DNA of 64,000 nucleotides from Halorubrum sp. JWXQ-INN 858 (GCF_009806985.1 NZ_WUAX01000011.1:124001-188000), one strand, 5' to 3'. Shown: positions 50,263-59,165, counted from the first letter of the stretch. Notes: generated by a model not told the origin, from the sequence alone. Program-made: numbers and translations.

Positions 50263-51485
50263 TGTTCGCGGGCGTACTTCGCGAGCAGCGGGAGGTCGCT
50301 GAGATGAAGGAGTTTCGCCATCGCCCGTTTGTGTCCCTCGTTGGCCAGCGCGAGCGTGTCGTCGTCCGTCGTTTGGAGGTCCCGCATGAAGCGGTCGTAG
50401 CGCTCGTTCGGCGCGAGGTACAGCATCTCGGTGAGCATGAGCCGCGCCCGCATCCGCGGGGCGACCTCTTCGTGCCAGAGTCGGTCGTACGTCGCGAGGC
50501 TGTCGGCGTCCGTCGGCCGGCCAGAGTCGGTGAGACACTGGTCGATCGTGACCGCGGCGGCCCGCGCGGACTTCATTCCCTTGTGTATCCCCTCGCCCCA
50601 CAGCGGGTCGATCGACGGGACCGTGTCGCCGATCGCGAGGAAGCCGTCGGTGTGCATTCGGTCCGGCATCTGGATGTGCGCGGAGCCGCGGTGGACCTTC
50701 CCGCCGAGCTGCTCGGCGTCGGCGAACCGCGGGTCGTTCTCCAGCCACTCCGCGAGGTAGCCGTCTATCGTCTGTCCCTCCGCGGCGAACTCGCGGTGGC
50801 TGTCGTTCTGGATGTAACAGAGCCCGACCTTCGCCGTGTCCTCGCCGGTGGCGAAGATCCACGAGTAGCCGCCCGGCGCGATCTCGTGGTCGAGCCGGAG
50901 CATCATCGCCCGGCGGAGGTCCGCGTAGTCGGGGTGGTTCATCTCGACGCCCTCCAGCTCGTACTCGATGCCGATCGCCTGGTTCTCCCGACGGAGGTCG
51001 ACGACGTCGAGCGCGCTCGCAACGGGGGCCGCCGGGCCGGTGGCGTCGACGATCACGTCGCCGTACACCTCCTCGTCGCCGGCGTACCTGACCCCCTCGA
51101 TGACGCCGTCGTCGTCGAGGATCGGTCGCGAAACGCGCGAGTCGAACCGGTACTCCGCACCCTTCTCACGGCCGTCGGCGACGAGGAAGCGCTTGAACTC
51201 CGCGAACTCCAGGACGGCCCCCGGCTGGTACGTCTCGTAGTAGTCGTTCGGCGACTCCAACACCACGTCGTCGGTGTACTGCATCACCACGTCGTCCGGG
51301 ATCCCGAACGACGCCATCATCGACGGGAACGTCCCCGCCGTCGATTTGTTGCTCTGTCGAGGGAACTCGTCTTCGGGCTCCGTTTCGAGGACGACGACGT
51401 CGTAACCCCGCGCCGCCAGATCGCGGGCGCACTGTGCACCAGCCGGGCCCGCGCCCGCGATCACGACGTCGTAGCGGTCAACCAT
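50250..51485 (-). CDS. Geranylgeranyl reductase family FAD protein
   Basis: A 411-residue flavoprotein. The N-terminal Rossmann motif is VVIAGAGPAGAQCARDLAARGYDVVVLE (about 7-34), and the second FAD motif is DGFLAIGDTVPSIDPLWGEGIHKGMKSARAAA (about 285-316). FPRQSNKSTAGTF replaces the usual substrate-side motif of the reductase family. In archaea such enzymes saturate the isoprenoid chains of ether lipids. The ancillary function here is not certain: related paralogues exist in haloarchaea. The C-terminal 110 residues are helical. Confidence 0.82.
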   Translation of the reverse strand: MVDRYDVVIAGAGPAGAQCARDLAARGYDVVVLETEPEDEFPRQSNKSTAGTFPSMMASFGIPDDVVMQYTDDVVLESPNDYYETYQPGAVLEFAEFKRFLVADGREKGAEYRFDSRVSRPILDDDGVIEGVRYAGDEEVYGDVIVDATGPAAPVASALDVVDLRRENQAIGIEYELEGVEMNHPDYADLRRAMMLRLDHEIAPGGYSWIFATGEDTAKVGLCYIQNDSHREFAAEGQTIDGYLAEWLENDPRFADAEQLGGKVHRGSAHIQMPDRMHTDGFLAIGDTVPSIDPLWGEGIHKGMKSARAAAVTIDQCLTDSGRPTDADSLATYDRLWHEEVAPRMRARLMLTEMLYLAPNERYDRFMRDLQTTDDDTLALANEGHKRAMAKLLHLSDLPLLAKYAREHFLS

Positions 51486-51828
51486 ACACCGTCAATATAG
51501 GTCCGGGTAATTAGTGTTGCTGAAACCGTCCGGAACCCGTCGCGAGAGGGCCGTGGTCGCCCGTTTTTGACGATCTATCGAGGTCGGATTACCGCGGCGG
51601 ATCCGGAGAACGGCTCGGACGGATCGGGCGGCCAGGAGACGCGACCGCAAACGAGTCCGTCACCGATCACGCCGATGTACAGGTTCCGTCGAGGACCGTC
51701 GCACGGAACCACGTCCGTGGCCGTCGGCTCGTCGTCGACGTGCGGGGCGCGTCACGGCTCGGACGTATCGGAGACGCGACCGCGAACCGGACGAAAGGTA
51801 GTCGCCCTTCGACCGACGAGCTTCCGAC

Positions 51829-51937
51829 GTCAGTGAAACCCGCGGATGGGGAGTCAGTAGAACCCGCGACAGGGGTCAGTAAAACCCGCGACGGAGAATC
51901 AGTAAAGCCTGCGACGGGGGTCAGTAGAACTCGCGGA
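51829..51937. repeat. About five degenerate tandem copies of the korB 3' end
   Basis: The 435-base gap 51486-51920 has no gene that I can support. Its right third holds repeats of about 22-24 bp with the core TCAGTARAACCCGCG. In korB orientation this core is CGCGGGTTYTACTGA, which copies the korB last codons (Arg-Glu-Phe-Tyr) and stop. The sequence nearer 51486 has no repeats or open frames of note, apart from an AT-rich promoter for the reductase at about 51495-51515. Confidence 0.85.
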
Positions 51938-52784
51938 CGAGGTCGGTCGCGCCCTCGGGCGCGCCGTCCGGGATGACGGACATGTCCTCGTCGACGCCGT
52001 GCTGTTCGTGGTACGGCACCGACTCCTCGTCCTGATACAGGATGCCCTGATACTCCTTGTCGGAGTCGAGGATGACCTCCTTGGCGGCCTCGTAGTCGGT
52101 CCGGTCGTGGTCCGTCTCCGCGAGGTCGACGAGCGAGTCGCGGAAGTAGTCGTAGGTGTCGACGTCGTTGAACGTGACACACGGCGAGTAGACGTTCACG
52201 AAGCCGAAGCCGTCGTGCTCGATCGCCTCCTGGATGATCTCCTGGTGGCGGAGCGCGTCCGAGGAGAACGACTGCGCGATGAACGTCGCGCCCGACGCGA
52301 GCGCGAGCGCGTGGGGGTTGACCGGGGGCTGTTTCGGGCCCTCGGGCGAGGTGGAGGTCTCGAAGTCCGGGCGCGAGGTCGGCGAGGCCTGCCCCTTCGT
52401 GAGGCCGTAGATGCGGTTGTCCATCACGACGTACGTCATGTCGACGTTGCGCCGGACGGCGTGGACGAAGTGGCCCGCGCCGATGGAGTAGCCGTCGCCG
52501 TCGCCGCCCGCGACCATCACTTCGATGTCGGGGCGCGCGAGCTTCACGCCCGTCCCGACGGGCAGGGCCCGGCCGTGAACGCCGTGAAGCGCGTAGCTGT
52601 GCATGTACGTGCCGATCTTTCCGGAACAGCCGATGCCGGCGACGACGAAGGTGTTGTCAGGGTCGTTCCCCGTCTCCGCGAGGCCCTTCATCATGCCGTT
52701 CATCGTGCCGAAGTCGCCACAGCCCGGACACCACGTCGGCTGCTTGTCGGACTTGAAGTCGGTGAATCTGATCTCTGAGCTCAT
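51921..52784 (-). CDS. korB: 2-oxoacid (2-oxoglutarate type):ferredoxin oxidoreductase beta subunit
   Basis: 287 residues. Cluster Cys are in WCPGCGDFG and AGIGCSGK. The TPP-binding stretch is AGGDGDGYSIGAGHF and MDNRIYGLTKGQASPTS. The length matches haloarchaeal KorB rather than PorB. The ATG overlaps the korA stop (ATGA 52781-52784). The last codons are repeated downstream in tandem. Confidence 0.88.
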   Translation of the reverse strand: MSSEIRFTDFKSDKQPTWCPGCGDFGTMNGMMKGLAETGNDPDNTFVVAGIGCSGKIGTYMHSYALHGVHGRALPVGTGVKLARPDIEVMVAGGDGDGYSIGAGHFVHAVRRNVDMTYVVMDNRIYGLTKGQASPTSRPDFETSTSPEGPKQPPVNPHALALASGATFIAQSFSSDALRHQEIIQEAIEHDGFGFVNVYSPCVTFNDVDTYDYFRDSLVDLAETDHDRTDYEAAKEVILDSDKEYQGILYQDEESVPYHEQHGVDEDMSVIPDGAPEGATDLVREFY

Positions 52785-54532
52785 TGGGACGCCTCCAGGG
52801 TCTCCTTGATATCGTCTGCGAGTTCGTCGGCCTTGAATCGCACGCCGGTGTACTTGTTGATGCGGTCGACGCGTTCCAACACGTCGTGTTCGACGATGTC
52901 GGCGAACTGTCCGGTGTTGTTACACTCGACGACGATCACGTTCTCCGCCGCCGCGACGGCCTCCGAGAGGTCCGGTCGCGGGAAGAGGTACGGCACCGAG
53001 AGCACGCGAACGTCGGTTCCGTCGTCCGCGAGGAGGTCGAGCGCCTCGACGAGCGCGCCCTCGTTCGACCCCCACGAGATGACGAGGTTCTCCGCGTCCG
53101 CCTCGCCGAACTCGCGCGGGCTCCAGTCCTCCCGCTCCTGTGCCGTCTCGACCTTCCGGTTCCGCTTGTCGACCTGCTCGACGCGCATGTCGGTGTCCTC
53201 GGTCCGCCGGCCCTGCTCGTCGTGCTCGAGGCCCGTCGACATGTGCGCGCCGTCGGCCGTGCCGGGGAGCGCGCGCGGCGAGATCCCGTCGTCGGTGATC
53301 TCGTGCGGCTTGAAGCCGCCCGACTCGGTGAGGTGGTCGTCGATCGTCGACTCGTCGACGACGAACCCGCGGTCGATCTCGACGGCGTCCATGTCGAACG
53401 CCTCCGGCGGGAACGTCTCCTCCGTGACCGCCATCGCGAGGTCGCCGGTGAGGTACACCGGGATCTGGTACTTCTCGGCGAGGTTGAACGCCTCGACGGT
53501 CTTCCAGAAACACTCCGCGACCGTCGTCGGCGCGAGGACGAACCGCGGGATCTCGCCGTGGCCGCCGTACAGCATGTGGTTCAGGTCGCCCTGCTCCTGT
53601 TTCGTCGGCATCCCCGTCGAGGGGCCCGAGCGCATCACGTTACAGATGACGAGCGGGGTCTCGCTCGTCGCGATCAGCCCGAACGTCTCGGTCATCAGGT
53701 CGATCCCCGGTCCGGACGTCGCCGTCATCGCGCGCGCGCCGCCGCGGGCGGCCCCGAGCGCCATGTTGATCGCGGACAGCTCGTCTTCCGCCTGCACGAC
53801 GTGGCCGCCGTACTGCTCGATGCGGCCGGTCAGGTACGTCATCACGTCCGTCGCCGGCGTGATCGGGTAGCCGGAGTAGAACCGACAGCCGGCGGCGATC
53901 GCGCCCATCCCGATCGCCTCGTCGCCGTTCAGCAGGACGTAGTCGTTGTCGGTGGTCTCCAGCTCGTAGTCGAACTCGTGGTCGTACTCCTCGGCGACGT
54001 ACGACTGGCCCGCCCGGGCCGCCTCCTTGTTGTTGTCGACGAGCTTCTGGCCCTTGTCCGCGAACCGCTTTTCGAGCGCGGAGTCGAGGTTCTCGATCGG
54101 GAACTCGGCGACCTCGCAGGCGGCTCCCAGCGCGACGACGTTCCGCATGATCGCGCCGCCGGCCTCCTCGGCCAGCCGCTTGAGGGGGACGTCGAGCCCG
54201 ACCATCTCGCCGGGGATCTCGACGTTCTGCATCGTCGTTCGGTCCCCGTCGTAGATGATGACCGAGCCGTCGTGGAGCTCGTCGAGGTTCTCCTCGATCG
54301 TTCGGGGAGTCAACGCGATGAGTACGTCGAGGCGGTCGACGACGCTCTGTACCTTGTCGACGGACGTTCGGATCTTGTACGCGGTGTAGCCACCACGGAT
54401 CCGGGACGCGAAGTCCTTCGACGTGAAGACGTGTCGACCCGATCGCGAGAGCGCTTGGGCGAAGATCTTGCCCGTCGAGTCGATGCCGTCGCCGGCCTCC
54501 CCGCCGACGGCCCAGTTGAAGTCCGCTGGCAT
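52781..54532 (-). CDS. korA: 2-oxoacid (2-oxoglutarate type):ferredoxin oxidoreductase alpha subunit
   Basis: 583 residues. The gamma domain is N-terminal (about 1-170: FNWAVGGEAGDGIDSTGKIFAQAL, SRIRGGYTAYKIR). The alpha domain follows (LLNGDEAIGMGAIAAGCRFYSGYPITPATDVMTYL, AMTATSGPGIDLMTE, RSGPSTGMPTKQEQGDL). The C-terminal domain has WGSNEGALVEALDLL and VIVVECNNTGQF. It is shorter than PorA, as expected. ATG 54532 lies close to the TATA-like CCTTTTGATTG; an inverted repeat at 54542-54559 sits between. Confidence 0.9.
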   Translation of the reverse strand: MPADFNWAVGGEAGDGIDSTGKIFAQALSRSGRHVFTSKDFASRIRGGYTAYKIRTSVDKVQSVVDRLDVLIALTPRTIEENLDELHDGSVIIYDGDRTTMQNVEIPGEMVGLDVPLKRLAEEAGGAIMRNVVALGAACEVAEFPIENLDSALEKRFADKGQKLVDNNKEAARAGQSYVAEEYDHEFDYELETTDNDYVLLNGDEAIGMGAIAAGCRFYSGYPITPATDVMTYLTGRIEQYGGHVVQAEDELSAINMALGAARGGARAMTATSGPGIDLMTETFGLIATSETPLVICNVMRSGPSTGMPTKQEQGDLNHMLYGGHGEIPRFVLAPTTVAECFWKTVEAFNLAEKYQIPVYLTGDLAMAVTEETFPPEAFDMDAVEIDRGFVVDESTIDDHLTESGGFKPHEITDDGISPRALPGTADGAHMSTGLEHDEQGRRTEDTDMRVEQVDKRNRKVETAQEREDWSPREFGEADAENLVISWGSNEGALVEALDLLADDGTDVRVLSVPYLFPRPDLSEAVAAAENVIVVECNNTGQFADIVEHDVLERVDRINKYTGVRFKADELADDIKETLEASQ

Positions 54533-54541
54533 ACTATTTCG

Positions 54542-54559
54542 TTGGTTCCACCGGACCAA
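54542..54559. promoter_or_regulatory. TTGG...CCAA inverted repeat upstream of korA
   Basis: TTGGTTCCACCGGACCAA has symmetric outer arms and lies 10-27 nt ahead of the korA ATG. Its TTCCAC-GG core resembles sequence in the porA upstream inverted repeat. The rest of the 272-base gap to 54805 has no clear gene. Confidence 0.3.
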
Positions 54560-54804
54560 TCAAAAGGCTTCTGGAAGGAGTCACCGCCGCGTTTCTGAAC
54601 GAACGTTCACTCTCTCGCGAATATTGTCGCGTCGTGACGCGTACGCCGCCGAAGAAACGCGCCGTACTGTTCAAACGTCCACCGCGATCGGCGTGGTCAT
54701 CGATCCGGATCGGACCGCGTTTCGACGGTCGTCGAACCCCTTTGACCCGTGGCGAGTCGCGCCGGGACGGGAACACGTTTGTGTCCGACTCCACAACCGG
54801 ACGT

Positions 54805-55449
54805 ATGGACGCGACAGTCACCGTGACGGCCGTCGACGACGTCGGCCCCGACACGTACGCCATCCGCTTCGAGACGCCCGACGGGTTCGCCGCCGAGCCC
54901 GGCCAGTTCGTGAAGCTCGGCACCGAGATCGACGGCGAGGCCGTCGCCCGGTTTTACACCCTTTCGTCGCCGACGACCGAGGGGACCTTCGAGGTCACCG
55001 CCGGCATCGATCCCGAGGAAGGCGGCGACTTCTCGGCGTTCCTCGCCGACCTCGACGTCGGCGTCGAGATGACGCTTTCGGGCCCGTACGGCGACGACCA
55101 CTACGACGGCGAGCCGCGGGTCGTCGTGCTCGCCGGCGGCCCCGGGGTGGGGCCCGCCGTCGCCATCGCGGAGCGGGCGCTCTCCGACGGCGGCGAGGCG
55201 GCCGTGGTGTACCGTGACGACGAGCCCGCCCACGGGGACCGGCTGGACGCGCTCCGCGCGGACGGTGCGACCGTCCGCCTGCTCGGGGAGAGCGACGACC
55301 TAACCGACGCCGTCGGCGAGACGGTCACCGGAGCCGACGGCGAGACCGTCTTCGTCTACGGCTTCGCCGACTTCGTCGACGACGCGGCGGCCGCGATCGA
55401 GGCCGCCGGCGGCGACGCCGACGCCGCGAAGGTGGAGAACTTCGGCTGA
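54805..55449 (+). CDS. FAD/NAD(P)-binding oxidoreductase (ferredoxin-NADP reductase fold)
   Basis: 214 residues. The N-terminal FAD barrel (about 1-95) includes FVKLGTEIDGEAVARFYTLSSPTTEGTFEVTAG (RxYT-S type FAD site). The C-terminal NAD(P) domain (about 105-214) includes VVLAGGPGVGPAVAIAERAL and FVYGFADFVDDA. It lacks an N-terminal or C-terminal iron-sulfur domain, so it probably works with a separate ferredoxin. It lies next to korAB, which reduces ferredoxin, but the two are divergent. The start ATG 54805 has a TATA-like box at about 54776. Confidence 0.82.
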   Translation: MDATVTVTAVDDVGPDTYAIRFETPDGFAAEPGQFVKLGTEIDGEAVARFYTLSSPTTEGTFEVTAGIDPEEGGDFSAFLADLDVGVEMTLSGPYGDDHYDGEPRVVVLAGGPGVGPAVAIAERALSDGGEAAVVYRDDEPAHGDRLDALRADGATVRLLGESDDLTDAVGETVTGADGETVFVYGFADFVDDAAAAIEAAGGDADAAKVENFG

Positions 55450-55529
55450 TCGGGCGGCCAAGTGAACGGCCGGACGGGCGACCCGGTGGGCGGGTCGGGA
55501 GAGCGACGATCAGGGAGAACGGGCGAACG

Positions 55530-56123
55530 TCAGATCCCGAGCCAGTCGTCTTTGCTGACGTCGTACCCCCGCTCACGACAGAACGACGCCGCCTCCCGGC
55601 GGACGGCGCGGGACCCCGGGAGCGTGCCGTCGTCGCGGATCCGATCGACGATCCAGTCGCCGATCGTTTCGACGCCTTCGGTGTCGGGTGCGACCGTCGC
55701 GAGCTCCGTGAGCGTCTTCTCGTACCCCGTGCGCTGTGACCCGTCGAGGTCCACCCGCTGTAGCGTCGCGGTGGCCTCCACGATCCGCTTCATCGTCGCG
55801 GCGACCCTCGGCCGGCGGACCCGCTTTCGGACCGTGGCCGGGGACTCGAAGCGCTCCTCGTCGGCGTCGGGAACGAGCTCCGCCACGGTGTACGTCGCCG
55901 TGGGCGCGCGGATCTCGTGGTCGCCGACCGCCGCGACGACCTCCGCCCCCGTCGCCGGGAACGACACCGCCTCGAGCTCCGCCTCGACGTCGTCGAGCAG
56001 CTCCGGGGCCAGCGGCGGCTCCGGCTCGTCGCCGCGCTCCACCGCCGCGTCGATCTCGCGCTCCTGTTGGCGACGCTCCGCGTCCCGTGCCTGCTTGTCC
56101 CGACCACGCTTGTCGTCTGCCAT
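55530..56123 (-). CDS. DUF5789/DUF2795-like protein (long form)
   Basis: 197 residues. The N terminus DDKRGRDKQARDAERRQQEREIDAAVERGDEPEPPL is a charged helix. The middle (LLDDVEAELEAVSFPATGAEVVAAVGDHEI...ERFESPATVRKRV, about 43-105) repeats the pattern of the small protein at 11630-11887. The last 90 residues are an additional basic helical domain ending KDDWLGI. It is cytoplasmic and probably nucleic-acid or protein binding, but no function is known. Confidence 0.7.
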   Translation of the reverse strand: MADDKRGRDKQARDAERRQQEREIDAAVERGDEPEPPLAPELLDDVEAELEAVSFPATGAEVVAAVGDHEIRAPTATYTVAELVPDADEERFESPATVRKRVRRPRVAATMKRIVEATATLQRVDLDGSQRTGYEKTLTELATVAPDTEGVETIGDWIVDRIRDDGTLPGSRAVRREAASFCRERGYDVSKDDWLGI

Positions 56124-56225
56124 ACTTTCCGTTGGGTTTCCAACCTGATAGTCCTGTGGCCGACGGTCGAATCGGGTCGGATCGGGTTAGATCGGACGAA
56201 GACCGACAGTCGGCCGTCGCCCGGG

Positions 56226-56291
56226 CTACTCGCCGAACCGCTCGGCAAGTCGCTCGGCCTACTCGCCGAACCGCTCGGCGAGTCGCTCGGC
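56226..56291. repeat. 33-bp direct repeat with the aminotransferase stop codon
   Basis: Two 33-bp copies differing at one position (56226-56258 and 56259-56291). The right copy holds the last 10 codons and stop of the minus-strand aminotransferase gene, and the left copy repeats them downstream, in frame. Confidence 0.95.
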
Positions 56292-57362
56292 CGCCTCGAC
56301 CGCACGGGGGGTGACGAGCGCGAAGCGGATCCAGTCGCCGCGCGCGGTGCCGAACGTGTCCCCGGGCATCCCCGCGACGCCGACCTCGTCGATCAGCCGC
56401 TTGACGTTCTCCATCGTGCCGGGGAACCCCTCGAAGCGCGCCAGCACGTAGAACGCCCCCTCCGGACGGGTGTACTCCGCGCCGGCCTCGTCGAGCGCGG
56501 CGGTGAACGCGTCGATCCGGTCGGCGAGCAGCTCCCGGCCGGCCGCGTAGTACTCCGGCTCGGTCCGCCGAAGCGCGTGGAGGACGGCGTACTGCGACGG
56601 GCGCGCGCCGGCGACGTTCACGAGCATGTGGCGGGCCTTTGCCTGAAAGACGTGCTCGTCGGGGAACACCGCGTAGCCCACGCGGAACCCCGTGATCGCC
56701 ATCGACTTCGAGAAGCCGCTCGTCACTATCCGGCGGTCGGAGTCGATCGTGAGCGCGGACTCGAACGACCCGGTGTGGTCGAAGTGGTCGTACACCTCGT
56801 CGACGAGGACGAGCGCGTCGACGGCCTCGGCGATCGCGACCACTTCGCGGACCGCCTCGACGTCGTAGACGGCTCCCGTCGGGTTGTTCGGGGTGTTGAG
56901 GACGATCAGCGCGGTCTCCTCGCTCGCGGCCGCGCGGACGGCGTCGACGTCGAGCCCGCCGTCGCGTTCGGTCGGGACGAGCGTCGGCTCGCCGCCGAGC
57001 AGCTCGGTCTTCCCGGGGTAGTACGGGTAAACGGGGTCCATGAGCAGCGCCTCGGACCCGGCGTCGCGCTCGAACGCCCGCGCCATCGCGAGGTAGTTCG
57101 CCTCGCCGGTCCCGTTCGTGACCACGACCTGGTCGACGTCGACGTTCCGACGGGCGGCGATCGCCTCCCGCAGCTCCACGAGGCCCTCGCTCGGCGGGTA
57201 CTGGAACGCGTCGCTCGGGAGCTCGGCGTACTCGGCGAGCGCCTCGCGGATCGCGCCCGGCGGCTCCCAGTCGGGGTTCCCGCTCACCATGTCGATGACG
57301 TCGCCGTCGGCGGCGGCCGCGTACTCCATCACGTGGAAGAACTGCGGCTCCTCGTACTCCAT
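56259..57362 (-). CDS. Class I/II pyridoxal-phosphate aminotransferase
   Basis: A 367-residue fold-type I PLP enzyme. VSGNPDWEPPGAIREAL, QYPPSEGLVELREAIA, LIVLNTPNNPTGAVYD, VLVDEVYDHFDH and the PLP-Lys segment TSGFSKSMAITGFRVGY identify it; the Arg near the end is in DWIRFALV. Several aspartate- and glutamate-type enzymes share this pattern, so the substrate is open. ATG 57362 gives the family N terminus. The last residues are copied downstream by a tandem duplication. Confidence 0.87.
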   Translation of the reverse strand: MEYEEPQFFHVMEYAAAADGDVIDMVSGNPDWEPPGAIREALAEYAELPSDAFQYPPSEGLVELREAIAARRNVDVDQVVVTNGTGEANYLAMARAFERDAGSEALLMDPVYPYYPGKTELLGGEPTLVPTERDGGLDVDAVRAAASEETALIVLNTPNNPTGAVYDVEAVREVVAIAEAVDALVLVDEVYDHFDHTGSFESALTIDSDRRIVTSGFSKSMAITGFRVGYAVFPDEHVFQAKARHMLVNVAGARPSQYAVLHALRRTEPEYYAAGRELLADRIDAFTAALDEAGAEYTRPEGAFYVLARFEGFPGTMENVKRLIDEVGVAGMPGDTFGTARGDWIRFALVTPRAVEAAERLAERFGE

Positions 57363-57505
57363 GGGGGGCGGTCGAGGGCGACCCCCGTGGCTCTTTCGGG
57401 ACGAGGACGGGGCAAGGACGGAACGTCGCGCGCCGCGATCGCCGCCACGTCGACGGCGTCGGGCGGGATCCACAGCTTTGAGGGACCCCCGTTCGACTCG
57501 CGGAT

Positions 57506-57997
57506 ATGAACAAACGCGGCCACGTGCTCAACGGGATCCTGCTCGCGATCGGCATCGGGTTCGTGCTCGAGCCGGGCGTCGACCTCGACACCGCGACGAA
57601 GATCGCCCAGATATCCGTCCCGATCGTGTTGGGGGCGCTGTTCCCGGACGTCGACACCGCCTTCGGGAAACACCGGAAAACGCTCCACAGCCTTCCCGTT
57701 CTCGGGGTGTTCCTCGCGTACCCGATCCTCTTCGACAATCTCCACTTCGTCTGGATCGGCGTGTTGACCCACTACGTGCTCGACCTGGTCGGCAGCCGCC
57801 GGGGGATCGCGCTCTTCCACCCGCTGTCCGAACAGGAGTACTCGCTCCCGTTCGGCGTCACGACGAGCAGCAAGTACGCGGACCTCCTCACCGTGATCAT
57901 CACCGCCCTCGAGATCGTCGCGTTCTGGGCGGTCCACACGTACGTCGTCGAGCTCGACACGGACGTGACCGTGGCGGCCGCCGGATTCGGCCTCTGA
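57506..57997 (+). CDS. YdjM-like metal-dependent hydrolase / membrane protein
   Basis: 163 residues, with four membrane segments. HVLNGILLAIGIGFVL (His near the start), LGALFPDVDTAFGKHRKTLHSLPVLGVFLA and HYVLDLVGSRRGIALFHPLS match the YdjM (PF04307) family, with metal-type Asp and His residues. In bacteria it is an inner-membrane LexA-linked protein; no such regulator is seen here. A TATA-like AGCTTTGAG lies about 28 nt upstream. Its stop is the start of a 22-bp repeat. Confidence 0.82.
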   Translation: MNKRGHVLNGILLAIGIGFVLEPGVDLDTATKIAQISVPIVLGALFPDVDTAFGKHRKTLHSLPVLGVFLAYPILFDNLHFVWIGVLTHYVLDLVGSRRGIALFHPLSEQEYSLPFGVTTSSKYADLLTVIITALEIVAFWAVHTYVVELDTDVTVAAAGFGL

Positions 57998-58037
57998 GCC
58001 GGCTCGTCGACGTCACTGAGCCGGCTCGTCGACCTGC
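57995..58037. repeat. 22-bp tandem repeat carrying the stop codon
   Basis: TGAGCCGGCTCGTCGACGTCAC occurs at 57995-58016 and, slightly changed, at 58017-58037. Each copy begins with the TGA of the YdjM-like gene. Confidence 0.9.
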
Positions 58038-58137
58038 TGAGCTCGAGCTCACAACGTGGCGCGCGCGAGAAACGCGCGCGAGGGAGGTCGGCGGCGGCCG
58101 CGGCGCGGCGCGGTGCGGTCCCGCGGCCGCCGTCGAC
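58038..58137. other. Cluster of strong palindromes in a 376-base gene-free gap
   Basis: Between converging genes (57998-58373) three structures follow one another. A perfect 14-bp palindrome TGAGCTCGAGCTCA lies at 58038-58051. An 8-bp hairpin CGCGCGCG-AGAAA-CGCGCGCG lies at 58060-58080. A 17-bp stem (58087-58103 with 58121-58137, one G-U pair, 17-nt loop) completes the set. Below it are 32-bp repeats. No gene is visible. It may be a bidirectional terminator or a structured RNA. Confidence 0.6.
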
Positions 58138-58284
58138 CGAGGCTGGGGAGGGCAGAGGTGCGGTGCAATGCGACCGGTGTGACCCAGTGTGACCCGGTGC
58201 GGCCCCGCGACCGCGAAAATCCCCTCGAAACGTGATAAATGACCCACTCACCCGAGGTGGCAACGCGGCGGCTTCCACGTCCCC

Positions 58285-58367
58285 TTATAAACGACCGACG
58301 AACACCGACGCATCACTGATAAACGACCGCCGAACACCGACGAACCACTTATAAACGACGGTCGAAC
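58285..58367. repeat. 32-bp tandem repeat downstream of the PHP gene
   Basis: Two and a half copies of the unit TTATAAACGACCGACGAACA... (58285-58316, 58317-58348, 58349-58367). Each begins with a TATA-like T(T/G)ATAAACGAC. They lie immediately after the minus-strand PHP gene's stop. Confidence 0.88.
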
Positions 58368-58373
58368 GCCCCG

Positions 58374-59165
58374 CTACCGCGGGCGGTAGTCCGAGATCCC
58401 GCCCGTGTAGACGCTGACGTCGTCGAAGCGTCCCTCGTAGGCGACGTTCGTCGGGAGGGTCGGCTCGTCGCCCGACAGGAAGATCCGGTCGGCTTTCGTC
58501 CACGTGTTCTCGTACGCGAGATGGGCGTACTCGAGGAGCCCGCGGAGCCGGTGGGAGAGCCCGCCGCGGTGAACCACCGTTCGGGGCCGCCCCTCGCGGA
58601 ACGCGTCGACGATCGCCTCGGCGTCGGCGAGCCGCCCGTCGAACGCCGTCCACGCCTCGCCGACGGTCCCCCGGAGGTGGGCGTACGACGACCCGAACCC
58701 GGGGATGTCGAGCTCGTCGGCGATCCGCTGTGCGCGGGCGTTCTGATGCGGAAGCAGCTTCGTGTTGTACGTCTCGACGGCGTCGAGCCGAGCGGCGTGC
58801 GCCTCGATCTCCGGGCGCGTCAGCGACACCGTCGCGAACGCTGGGTGCGGGACGAGCACCGCGGCGTCCTGCCGGTCGAACTCCGCCATCGCGGCCTCGA
58901 AGGTGATGTAGTCGGGGACCGGCTCGGTCAAGCCGAGCGCGAGCAAGTGCCGCCGGTTCCCCCAGTCGCCCGTGAACACCTCGCGGGCGGGGAGGACCGC
59001 CAGCTCGTCGTCCGAAAAACGGGCGGCCCGCTCCCGGATCGACGGGAGCCGCGTGAAGTGGGGGGCGTACACGATGGCGTCCATCCCGCGCTCCTTCGCG
59101 AGGGCGACGACGTGGGCGTCGAGCACCTTCACGTGGGCGTCGACACGGGTGCGAGGTCGGGTCAC
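58374..59165 (-). CDS. PHP-domain phosphoesterase
   Basis: 263 residues from GTG 59165. PHP-type landmarks are VDAHVKVLD, GMDAIVYAPHF, EVFTGDWGN, DAAVLVPHPAFATVSL (about 100-115) and VHRGGLSHRL. The His/Asp ligands of the family are spread as expected for a trinuclear metal site, but the first His-X-His is replaced by DAHVKV. It is probably a phosphatase or phosphodiesterase. Its 3' flank carries 32-bp repeats. Confidence 0.75.
   Translation of the reverse strand: MTRPRTRVDAHVKVLDAHVVALAKERGMDAIVYAPHFTRLPSIRERAARFSDDELAVLPAREVFTGDWGNRRHLLALGLTEPVPDYITFEAAMAEFDRQDAAVLVPHPAFATVSLTRPEIEAHAARLDAVETYNTKLLPHQNARAQRIADELDIPGFGSSYAHLRGTVGEAWTAFDGRLADAEAIVDAFREGRPRTVVHRGGLSHRLRGLLEYAHLAYENTWTKADRIFLSGDEPTLPTNVAYEGRFDDVSVYTGGISDYRPR

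Noticed and set aside
51567..51836. 89-residue frame in the 435-base gap before korB
   Set aside because: The product is Ser/Arg/Pro-rich without any motif and the codon pattern is not gene-like; called non-coding.
52784..54598. A 604-residue frame on the + strand
   Set aside because: It lies entirely antisense to korA; composition is Arg/Val/Asp-rich shadow sequence and korA is clearly the gene.
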